NCBI GenBank assembly: GCA_002346745.1
Contig: DEAL01000037.1
Coordinates: 1-9,912, forward strand
DNA: 9,912 nt
Origin: Candidatus Neomicrothrix sp. UBA2983
GTDB taxonomy: Bacteria; Actinomycetota; Acidimicrobiia; Acidimicrobiales; MedAcidi-G1
Direction: 5' to 3'
Positions within the stretch are counted from its first letter, which is position 1. Every line of letters starts with the position of its first letter. The notes under the pieces are model-generated. The model saw nothing but the letters and a program-made list of their open reading frames with translations. It was not told the origin of the DNA and made no database searches. Shown here piece by piece: positions 1-5,799 of the stretch. A program made the translations under genes and the position numbers.

Positions 1-1121
1 GCGTCGTCGGTGGCCTCCCCGACGGCCTCGGCCCACTCCCCGGCCGACAAGGCCGGACCGCCCTCGGCGGGCTGCCAGACCTGCTCACCGGTGGCCTCGT
101 CGACGACCCACTCGCCCTCGGCCCAGTCGACCTCGGCGTAGGCGGCCTCCTCGGCGACCTGGGTCTCGCTCTTGATGTCGATCCGCCAGCCGGTCATGCG
201 GGCGGCCAGGCGGGCGTTCTGCCCCTCCTTGCCGATCGCCAACGACAACTGGTAGTCGGGAACGATCACCGTGGCGGTGCCGGTGTCCTCGTCGATGAGG
301 ACCTCCTTCACCTTGGCCGGCGACAGGGCCTTCATGACGAAGTCCACCGTGTCGTCCGAGAACGGGACGATGTCGATCTTCTCGCCTCGTAGCTCGTTGA
401 CGACCATGCGCACCCGGGCGCCACGGGCACCGACGCAGGCCCCCACGGGATCGACGTTCGGGTCGTTGGACGCCACCGAGATCTTGGTGCGGTGTCCGGG
501 CTCCCGGGCGCAGGCCCGGATCTCGACGACGCCATCGGCGATCTCGGGGACCTCCAACTCGAACAGGCGCTTGATGAGGCCCGGATGGGTCCGGCTCACC
601 ACGATCTGGGGGCCCTTGGCGGTCTTGCGGACCTCGACGATGTACGCCTTGAGGCGCGTGTTGGCCTCTGGCCGCTCGTAGGGAACCTGCTCAGCCTGCG
701 GCAGCAACGCCTCGACCCGCCCCAGGTCGAGCAGCGTGTAGCGGGAGTCCGACTGCTGGATCATCCCGGTGACAATGTCGCCCTCGCGTCCCGCGTACTC
801 CTCGTACTTGAGGTCGCGCTCGAATTCGCGGATGCGCTGCGTCATGACCTGACGGGCCGTCTGCGCCGCGATGCGACCGAAGTCGTCCGGTGTGACGTCG
901 AACTCGTCGCCGACCGGCTCACCCTCCTCGTCGAGGTCCTGGGCGAACACCCGGATGTCCATCGAGTCGGGGTCGATGGTGACCCAGGAGAATTCGTGGG
1001 CTCCGGGGGTCCGCTTGTAGGCGGTCTCGAGGGCGTCCGCCAGCGCCCCGAACAGCGCATCGACCGAGATGCCCCGCTCGGCGGCGAGCAGCTGGAGGGC
1101 CTCCATCATGTCCTGGTTCAT
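1..1121 (-). CDS. nusA: Transcription termination/antitermination factor NusA (3' end beyond window)
   Basis: NusA binds RNA polymerase and nascent RNA and modulates pausing, intrinsic termination and antitermination. The window encodes the first 373 residues. The N-terminal polymerase-binding domain covers about 1-105. An S1 domain follows at about 112-178 (GDIVTGMI, then KGPQIVVSRTHPGLIKRLFE). KH1 carries VGACVGARGARVRMVVNEL at about 227-244 and GEKIDIV, and KH2 carries LSLAIGKEGQNARLAARMTGW at about 292-312. After KH2 (about residue 320) the frame continues for over 50 residues as an acidic, tryptophan-containing tail that leaves the window. Actinobacterial NusA usually ends soon after KH2, so this tail is unusual. 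The ATG at 1121 overlaps the rimP stop (ATGA), and GAGG lies 7 bases upstream, so translation is probably coupled to rimP. infB would be expected next, beyond the left edge. Confidence 0.97.
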   Translation of the reverse strand, partial: MNQDMMEALQLLAAERGISVDALFGALADALETAYKRTPGAHEFSWVTIDPDSMDIRVFAQDLDEEGEPVGDEFDVTPDDFGRIAAQTARQVMTQRIREFERDLKYEEYAGREGDIVTGMIQQSDSRYTLLDLGRVEALLPQAEQVPYERPEANTRLKAYIVEVRKTAKGPQIVVSRTHPGLIKRLFELEVPEIADGVVEIRACAREPGHRTKISVASNDPNVDPVGACVGARGARVRMVVNELRGEKIDIVPFSDDTVDFVMKALSPAKVKEVLIDEDTGTATVIVPDYQLSLAIGKEGQNARLAARMTGWRIDIKSETQVAEEAAYAEVDWAEGEWVVDEATGEQVWQPAEGGPALSAGEWAEAVGEATDD

Positions 1122-1639
1122 CGTCCGACCTCGCTTTCGTCGGTGGCGGGCTGCGGTACCTGCCCCCGGTCGCTCGACTTCCGGGCGGCCCCGGAGTCCC
1201 ATTCGAAGACCGTGCGTGCCTTCTGGATCTCGTCGTACCGGAGGGCACGCACGTCGCCCACCGGGGTGCGGACGGTGATGCCGTCCGAGTCGGCCTGTTC
1301 GAGGGTCCCCACCAACCGGCGCTCACCCTCGACATCGGGTGTGGTCTTGACCGTGATCGAGGCGCCCACCACCCTGGCGAAGTGCTCGGGACGGCGCAGC
1401 GGGCGCTCGAGGCCCGGGCTGCTGACCTCGAGGGTGTAGCGGCCGGGCAGCGGGTCCTCGTGGTCCAGCGCCCGCGACACCTCGCGGGTCAGGGCGGCAA
1501 TGGCGTCCATGCCGACGCCGTCCGGGTGGTCGATCGTGACCCGCAGGACGCCGCCGTTGTACTCGACGTCGAGGAGTTCGACGCCGACCCGTTCACAGAG
1601 GGGCGCGCAGAGGCCACCGACCCGGTCGGTCACACCCAT
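1118..1639 (-). CDS. rimP: Ribosome maturation factor RimP
   Basis: RimP assists late assembly of the 30S ribosomal subunit in the cytoplasm. The product is 173 residues, close to the family norm. The N-terminal alpha/beta domain includes VELLDVEYNGGVLRVTIDHPDG (about 20-41). The family hallmark EVSSPGLERPL is at 71-81, followed by RRPEHFARVVG. The C-terminal SH3-like barrel ends with the YDEIQKARTVFEW region (135-147), and a short charged tail follows. I chose the ATG at 1639 because AGGAGG sits just upstream (1644-1649, spacer 4) and because the frame, although open further upstream, has no homologous sequence there. The gene overlaps nusA by 4 bases and follows a 211-base gap after ispG. 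rimP-nusA is a classic conserved pair. In many actinobacteria proS lies between ispG and rimP; it is absent here. Confidence 0.95.
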   Translation of the reverse strand: MGVTDRVGGLCAPLCERVGVELLDVEYNGGVLRVTIDHPDGVGMDAIAALTREVSRALDHEDPLPGRYTLEVSSPGLERPLRRPEHFARVVGASITVKTTPDVEGERRLVGTLEQADSDGITVRTPVGDVRALRYDEIQKARTVFEWDSGAARKSSDRGQVPQPATDESEVGR

Positions 1640-1710
1640 CGCTCCTCCTGCTCGTTCCTGCCGGTGCCGGCCGGCGGGCCGGACACCGCTGTTCGCCGCG
1701 CACCTCACCC

Positions 1711-1745
1711 GACGAAAACGAAAGGCGTGGGCAGGGCCCACGCCT
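1711..1745 (-). terminator. Intrinsic terminator or leader attenuator between ispG and rimP
   Basis: A perfect 10-bp stem (1723-1732 with 1736-1745) closes a 3-base loop. On the minus strand it is followed by TTCGTTTTCGTC (1722 down to 1711), a T-rich tract interrupted by CG. The plus-strand side has no T-tract, so the signal is directed along the operon. It can terminate ispG transcripts. If rimP-nusA starts at the -10-like element just upstream (1774-1779), the hairpin instead lies in the rimP leader and would act as an attenuator. The sequence alone does not decide between the two. Confidence 0.75.
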
Positions 1746-1773
1746 CGTCGCCGGAGCGATGCACGCGGCGGAA

Positions 1774-1779
1774 AGCATA
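1774..1779 (-). promoter_or_regulatory. Candidate -10 element for rimP-nusA (TATGCT)
   Basis: TATGCT on the minus strand fits the actinobacterial -10 pattern TAnnnT and is the only TA dinucleotide in the 211-base ispG-rimP gap. I see no -35 resembling TTGACA at 16-19 bases. If used, transcription would start near 1767, upstream of the terminator-like hairpin, giving a leader of about 130 bases. This is a candidate only. Confidence 0.35.
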
Positions 1780-1835
1780 CCGGCTGGGTTCTCCACGCGC
1801 CGCCGGGGGCGGGGTCGCCGGCACGAACTGACCCG

Positions 1836-1850
1836 GGCGCCGCAGGCGCC
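1836..1850 (-). repeat. Short GGCGCC hairpin right after the ispG stop
   Basis: Two GGCGCC hexamers separated by three bases can form a 6-bp stem directly after the ispG stop codon. No T-run follows, so it is not a canonical intrinsic terminator. It could stabilise the ispG 3' end. Such repeats arise easily by chance in DNA this GC-rich. Confidence 0.3.
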
Positions 1851-3077
1851 TCAGCCGGTGCGGCGGCGGATCTCCTCGATGCGGGCACCGGCATCGTTGG
1901 CGTCGTCGCCCTGCTCGGCCAGCAGCCCCTCGCGGTCCCGCTCCGCCTCCCGGGCGGCCCGGTCGGTGTCGACCCGTGCCAGGGCCGCCTCGGCGCCGTG
2001 CTCGTGGATGAAGTCCGCCCACTCGACCAGCGCCTCGACCATCTCCTCCTCGGCCACGACAGCGGCGTTCTGGCCCTTGACGAACAGGTGGCCCCGACGA
2101 CGACCGGCGGCGATGCCGAGGTCGGCGTCGCGTGCCTCGCCCGGCCCGTTGACCACGCACCCCATCACGGCCACCTGCAGTGGGATCTCCCGGTCGGCGA
2201 AGGCCGACATGGCCTCCTCGGCCACCGCGACCACGTCGATCTCGGCCCGGCCGCAGCTGGGACAGGCGATCAGGTCCACGTTCTTGCGTTCGCGCAACCC
2301 CAGGGACTCGAGCAGCTGGCGGCCCGCCCTCGCCTCCTCGACGGGTTCGGCGGTGAGCGAGTAGCGGATCGTGTCGCCGATCCCCTCGGCCAGCAGCGTG
2401 GCGATCCCGGCCGTCGACTTCACGAGTCCCGCCGGCGGTGGCCCCGCCTCGGTGACGCCCAGGTGCAACGGGTGATCGGTCACCTCGGCCAGCTGACGGT
2501 AGGCCTCGATCATCAGCGGCACGCTGGACGCCTTCACGGAGATCTTGATGAGGTCGAAGCCGACCTCGGCGAAGTAGCCGATCTCGTCCAGTGCCGACTC
2601 GACCATGGCCTCGGGCGTGACCCGGCCACCGTGCTTCTCGTAGAGGTCGGGATGCAGCGACCCGCCGTTGACGCCGATCCGGATCGGAACCCCGCGGTCG
2701 CGGGCCTCGGCGGCGACCGTGCGGATGTGCTCGGGCCGGCGGATGTTGCCCGGGTTGAGGCGCAGGCAGTGGACGCCCGCCTCCAGGGCCGCCAGCGCCA
2801 TCCGGTACTGGTGGTGGATGTCGGCCACGATCGGCACCGGCGAACGGGGCACGATGCGGGCGAGGCCCTCGGCCGCCTCGATCTCGTTGCAGGTGCACCG
2901 AACGATGTCGGCGCCCGCCATGGCCAGGTCGTAGATCTGCTGGAGCGTCGCCTCGTGGTCCGCCGTGCGGGTCACCGTCATGGACTGGACGCTGATCGGC
3001 GCCCCACCGCCAACGGGGACGTCGCCCACCAGCACCTGCCGGGTGGGACGTCGTTCGAACGCAGCCGCGACCTCCAC
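1851..3077 (-). CDS. ispG: (E)-4-hydroxy-3-methylbut-2-enyl-diphosphate synthase IspG (GcpE)
   Basis: IspG is a cytoplasmic 4Fe-4S enzyme of the MEP pathway that converts 2-C-methylerythritol 2,4-cyclodiphosphate to HMBPP. The 408-residue product begins with the conserved RPTRQVLVGDVPVGG stretch (10-24) and QSMTVT. A TIM-barrel domain follows (VADIH 84-88, RLNPGNI 106-112, PIRIGVN 131-137, HLGVTEAGP 205-213). The cluster ligands are visible as CPSC (C272, C275), C307 in GCVVNGPGEA, and E314. The core ends near residue 362, and a charged tail of about 45 residues extends beyond the usual length. CTC at 61-63 is an unusual extra cysteine pair. The GTG at 3077 is the first possible start, since an in-frame TAG lies four codons upstream. 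No Shine-Dalgarno is evident. The gene is 58 bases downstream of rseP; dxr, another MEP gene, lies just beyond rseP. Confidence 0.96.
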   Translation of the reverse strand: MEVAAAFERRPTRQVLVGDVPVGGGAPISVQSMTVTRTADHEATLQQIYDLAMAGADIVRCTCNEIEAAEGLARIVPRSPVPIVADIHHQYRMALAALEAGVHCLRLNPGNIRRPEHIRTVAAEARDRGVPIRIGVNGGSLHPDLYEKHGGRVTPEAMVESALDEIGYFAEVGFDLIKISVKASSVPLMIEAYRQLAEVTDHPLHLGVTEAGPPPAGLVKSTAGIATLLAEGIGDTIRYSLTAEPVEEARAGRQLLESLGLRERKNVDLIACPSCGRAEIDVVAVAEEAMSAFADREIPLQVAVMGCVVNGPGEARDADLGIAAGRRRGHLFVKGQNAAVVAEEEMVEALVEWADFIHEHGAEAALARVDTDRAAREAERDREGLLAEQGDDANDAGARIEEIRRRTG

Positions 3078-3089
3078 GGGGACACGCTA

Positions 3090-3114
3090 CCGGCGACCCG
3101 CCGGCAGTCGCCGG
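3090..3114 (-). repeat. Hairpin just upstream of the ispG start
   Basis: An 8-bp perfect inverted repeat (3090-3097 and 3107-3114, CCGGCGAC/GTCGCCGG) encloses a 9-base loop in the 58-base rseP-ispG gap. Its near end is 12 bases from the ispG GTG. No T-tract follows, so it is not an intrinsic terminator. It might affect ribosome access to ispG or mark an RNA processing site. High GC makes chance palindromes common. Confidence 0.35.
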
Positions 3115-3135
3115 GCGAGGCGGGCGCGCCGGGCC

Positions 3136-4557
3136 TCAGCCGAAGTCGGGCAGGTCGACCAGGTCGCGGTAGAGGGCAATGAGGGCCAGGGCCAGCAGGA
3201 AGGTGACCACCACCCACGTCAACTGGGCCAGCTTTGCGGCGTCGGCGAAGTGGCGACGGCCCCGACGCGAGCGCAGGCGTTCGTACGTGGCGATGGCGAT
3301 GTGCCCACCGTCCAGAGGGAGCAGCGGCACCAGGTTGAACACCCCCACGAACACGTTCACCAGCACCACGAACCACAGGAAGTTGTAGGCCCCCGAGTCG
3401 AAGGCGGCGTCGCCGAGGCGCACGGCGCCGTAGATCGACAGGAGCCGGTTCTCCTCCTCCGGGCCGGTGGTCGTCACCGTCGGACCGCCCTCGATGCCCC
3501 CCGACTCGACCGCCCCGCCGACGAAGCCCGAGATGCCGCCCGGCGTGAAGAACCGCAGCAGCGCCCATGTCGACTCCCACAGTAGGTCGCCCATCGTCGA
3601 CGTCGCCTCGACGACGCCGTCGACGGGACCGAGCGGCTCCAGCGGGTGCTTCGGCGAGACGCCGAAAAAGCCGACCACCGCCGCCGAGGCCGACGGCAGG
3701 CGCCTAGGCGCCGAGGTCACGCCCACGACCGAGTCGTCGACGCGTCGGACGGTCAGCCGATGTGGCGTTCCGACCTCGACCCGGTCCACGACATCGGCCC
3801 AGGCCGCCGTGGTCACGCCGTCGACCGCGACGATCCGGTCGCCCGGGTAGAGACCCGGGAAGGCCGCCGCGCCGCCCGACGACAGACGTTCACCGATCGT
3901 GACCGAACGCACCAGCCGCGTGCCGCTGCGCTCGATCTCGACGGCGACCACCCGGCCGGGCCCCGCCCGAACGACCTCGCCGAAGCGGTCGAAGTCGGCC
4001 ACCGGCCGGCCACCCACCGAGAGGATCCGGTCCTCGACCAGAACGCCCGCCTCCTCGGCAGCCGTCGCCGGCACCACCGACCGCACCACCCACGACCCGG
4101 TGTCCGGGCGCCCCAGCGCCACGAAGATCACGACGAGGAGCAGGCCGGCAAGGAGGAACTGCGTCGCTGAGCCGGCCAGGGCCACCGCCAGGCGCCGCGG
4201 GTACGACTGCTGCCGATAGGTACGGTGCTCCACCTCGGGCTCGACCTCGTCCAGGTTCGTCATCCCGGTGATCCGCACGTACGCCCCCGCCGGGATCGCC
4301 TTCACCCCGTACTCGGTCTCGCCGCGCTGGACCGACCACACCCGGGGCCCGAAGCCGATGAAGGCCTCGGTGACCTGCATGCCGGCCCAACGGGCCACGA
4401 CGAAGTGGCCCAGTTCGTGCACGACCAGCATCACCACGAACGAGAGGACGACCGCCAGCATCGAGAGTCCGAACCAGAACCCGAAGGCGGCCGTGCCGCC
4501 CAACAGCAGCAGCAGCCGGGTCCGCCGGTCGCCGGCGGTGAGCGCCCTGCGGGTCAC
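3136..4557 (-). CDS. rseP: Site-2 intramembrane metalloprotease (RseP/Rip1 family, M50)
   Basis: This family cleaves membrane-anchored substrates, typically anti-sigma factors, within the membrane after a first site-1 cut. The 473-residue product has a first membrane segment at about 31-53 carrying the zinc motif HELGH (47-51) and a second at about 123-149. A PDZ domain covers about 154-222 (RILSVGGRPV) and a second PDZ-like unit about 233-275 (GLYPGDRIVAVDG). A third segment (about 392-410) runs into NLVPLLPLDGGH, whose D416 is the third expected zinc ligand, and a last segment covers about 446-463. Where many members have GPxxN after the second-segment alanine, this protein has GSATQ (129-133). 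The GTG at 4557 overlaps the dxr stop as GTGA and has GGAGG seven bases upstream (4565-4569). The longer frame to 4692 lies inside dxr and is rejected. Substrates cannot be inferred. Confidence 0.93.
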   Translation of the reverse strand: MTRRALTAGDRRTRLLLLLGGTAAFGFWFGLSMLAVVLSFVVMLVVHELGHFVVARWAGMQVTEAFIGFGPRVWSVQRGETEYGVKAIPAGAYVRITGMTNLDEVEPEVEHRTYRQQSYPRRLAVALAGSATQFLLAGLLLVVIFVALGRPDTGSWVVRSVVPATAAEEAGVLVEDRILSVGGRPVADFDRFGEVVRAGPGRVVAVEIERSGTRLVRSVTIGERLSSGGAAAFPGLYPGDRIVAVDGVTTAAWADVVDRVEVGTPHRLTVRRVDDSVVGVTSAPRRLPSASAAVVGFFGVSPKHPLEPLGPVDGVVEATSTMGDLLWESTWALLRFFTPGGISGFVGGAVESGGIEGGPTVTTTGPEEENRLLSIYGAVRLGDAAFDSGAYNFLWFVVLVNVFVGVFNLVPLLPLDGGHIAIATYERLRSRRGRRHFADAAKLAQLTWVVVTFLLALALIALYRDLVDLPDFG

Positions 4558-5705
4558 GCCACCGCCTCCACCCGGGCCATCGTGGCGGCCCGGGCCCGGG
4601 CATCGGCGTCGAGTACCGCGTCGATGCTGTCCGCCGGCAGGTCCGGCCAGGCCTCGAGGACGTCGGCCAACACCTCCGCGATGCCGATCCACGACAGCCG
4701 CCCGTCCAGGAAGGCGGCCACCGCAACCTCATTGGCGGCGTTCAGCCAGGCGGGTGCCGTGGCGCCCAGCCGCCCGGCGGCGAACGCCAGGTCGAGGCAC
4801 GGAAAGGCCGCCCGGTCAGGCGGCTCGAAGTCGAGGTGCAGCGCCCCGGTCCAGTCGATCGCCCCGAACGGCACGTCGAGGCGGTCCGGAAAGGCGAGGG
4901 CATAGCCGATGCAGGTTCGCATGTCGGGGTGCGACAGTTGTGCCATGGTCACCCCGTCGCGGAACGACACCATCGAATGCACGATCGACTGGGGGTGCAC
5001 GACCACGTCGATCCGGTCGTAGTCGATGTCGAACAGCTCATGCGCCTCGATCACCTCGAGACCCTTGTTCATGAGGGTCGACGAGTCGACCGTGATCTTG
5101 CGGCCCATCGACCAGGTCGGATGGGCGAGGGCGTCCTCGACGGTCACATCGGCCAGGTCGGCCCGGCTCCGTCCCCGGAACGGGCCACCCGAGGCCGTCA
5201 GCACGATGCGTTCGACCTCCTCCCGGTCGCCGCCGCGCAGGCACTGGTGGACGGCACAGTGCTCGCTGTCGACCGGCAACAGCTCGGCGCCCGGCATGGC
5301 ACGGGCCGCCCGCACCACCGGTCCGGCCGCGATGAGGGACTCCTTGTTGGCGAGCCCCAGGCGGCGCCCGGCTTCGAGCGCTGCCATCGTGACCGGCAGG
5401 CCGGCGAAGCCCACCACGCCGTTGACCACCATGTCGGCCGCCGTGGCCGCCTCGGCCATCGCCATCTCACCGGCAAGCAGTTCGGTCCCGTCGGGCAGCC
5501 GGTCCACCAGGTCGGCGGCCAGCGAGGCGTCGGCGATCGCCACCACCGACGGCCGGAATCGCTCGGCCTGTTCGGCCAGGAGGTCGACCGAGCGGGCGGC
5601 ACCGATAGCGACCACGTCGTACCGGTCGGGGGCGGCCGCCGCGATGTCGAGCGTCTGGGTGCCGATGGAGCCCGTCGACCCCAGCACCGCCACGCGGGAG
5701 ATCAC
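4554..5705 (-). CDS. dxr: 1-deoxy-D-xylulose 5-phosphate reductoisomerase Dxr (IspC)
   Basis: Dxr catalyses the NADPH- and divalent-metal-dependent conversion of DXP to 2-C-methyl-D-erythritol 4-phosphate, the committed MEP-pathway step. The 383-residue product has the family's usual length. The NADPH-binding loop GSTGSIG is at 9-15 and ANKES at 119-123. Metal ligands are D146 and E148 in PVDSEHCA, plus E217 in NKGLE. ASGGPF (171-176) and the substrate-closing loop HPTWSMGRKITVDSS (195-209, with W198) are intact. The C-terminal region has LNAANEVAVAAFLDG (321-335). The first in-frame start giving the canonical N-terminus is GTG at 5705. It has no good Shine-Dalgarno but overlaps the stop of a 14-codon upstream frame as GTGA. 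The gene end overlaps the rseP start the same way. It should be fosmidomycin-sensitive in type, which is family knowledge and was not tested here. Confidence 0.97.
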   Translation of the reverse strand: MISRVAVLGSTGSIGTQTLDIAAAAPDRYDVVAIGAARSVDLLAEQAERFRPSVVAIADASLAADLVDRLPDGTELLAGEMAMAEAATAADMVVNGVVGFAGLPVTMAALEAGRRLGLANKESLIAAGPVVRAARAMPGAELLPVDSEHCAVHQCLRGGDREEVERIVLTASGGPFRGRSRADLADVTVEDALAHPTWSMGRKITVDSSTLMNKGLEVIEAHELFDIDYDRIDVVVHPQSIVHSMVSFRDGVTMAQLSHPDMRTCIGYALAFPDRLDVPFGAIDWTGALHLDFEPPDRAAFPCLDLAFAAGRLGATAPAWLNAANEVAVAAFLDGRLSWIGIAEVLADVLEAWPDLPADSIDAVLDADARARAATMARVEAVA

Positions 5706-5746
5706 GGTACAGCCCGTCGAGTCGCCGGCGGGGGCGTCGTCGCCAT
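5702..5746 (-). CDS. Possible 14-codon leader ORF coupled to dxr
   Basis: An ATG at 5746 opens a 14-residue frame (MATTPPPATRRAVP) whose TGA overlaps the dxr GTG as GTGA. A TAGGCT -10-like element ends 7 bases before the ATG, so a transcript could begin at or next to this ATG, that is, be leaderless. dxr itself lacks a clear ribosome-binding site, so coupling from this frame could load ribosomes onto it. Three consecutive prolines are a known type of slow, EF-P-dependent translation motif. No homology is claimed, and short frames like this occur by chance in high-GC DNA. Confidence 0.35.
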   Translation of the reverse strand: MATTPPPATRRAVP

Positions 5747-5753
5747 GGCGCGG

Positions 5754-5759
5754 AGCCTA
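5754..5759 (-). promoter_or_regulatory. Candidate -10 element for dxr operon (TAGGCT)
   Basis: TAGGCT on the minus strand fits TAnnnT and lies in the 94-base cdsA-dxr gap, 7 bases before the ATG of the leader frame. This is the spacing expected for a leaderless transcript. No TTGACA-like -35 is seen about 17 bases upstream, where a palindrome occupies the spacer instead. Confidence 0.35.
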
Positions 5760-5773
5760 ACGGTGGCCACCGT
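5760..5773. promoter_or_regulatory. Perfect 14-bp palindrome (possible operator) upstream of dxr
   Basis: ACGGTGGCCACCGT is a perfect dyad immediately upstream of the candidate -10 TAGGCT, in the promoter spacer. A repressor bound here would block the promoter. No regulator is identified, and the call rests on position and symmetry alone. Confidence 0.3.
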
Positions 5774-5799
5774 GAGCGCCCGGCGGCTGAAGTCCGGGA

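Larger units (their letters stand above)
1640..1850. other. 211-base ispG-rimP intergenic region
   Basis: This is the longest gene-free stretch in the window. Reading along the minus strand it holds a GC hairpin after the ispG stop, the TATGCT -10-like element, the terminator-like hairpin with interrupted T-tract, a GC-rich segment with overlapping GCCGGC palindromes (about 1661-1682), and the rimP AGGAGG. I find no coding sequence or tRNA in it. Confidence 0.7.

Noticed and set aside
492..1439. 315-codon plus-strand frame opposite nusA and rimP
   Set aside because: Antisense shadow with no ribosome-binding site or domain.
1661..1682. Overlapping GCCGGC palindromes upstream of rimP
   Set aside because: Pure G/C short repeats of this kind are expected at this base composition. 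There is no T-tract or other supporting signal.
1500..3182. 560-codon open frame on the plus strand opposite ispG and rimP
   Set aside because: It is antisense to a clearly recognisable ispG. Its translation is low-complexity (Arg, Gly, Asp, His) with no domain, and GC-rich third positions keep such frames open.
4558..4692. 45-codon N-terminal extension of rseP inside dxr
   Set aside because: The GTG at 4557 has an ideal GGAGG with a 7-base spacer and a GTGA overlap. The extension is Arg/Gly-rich shadow sequence.
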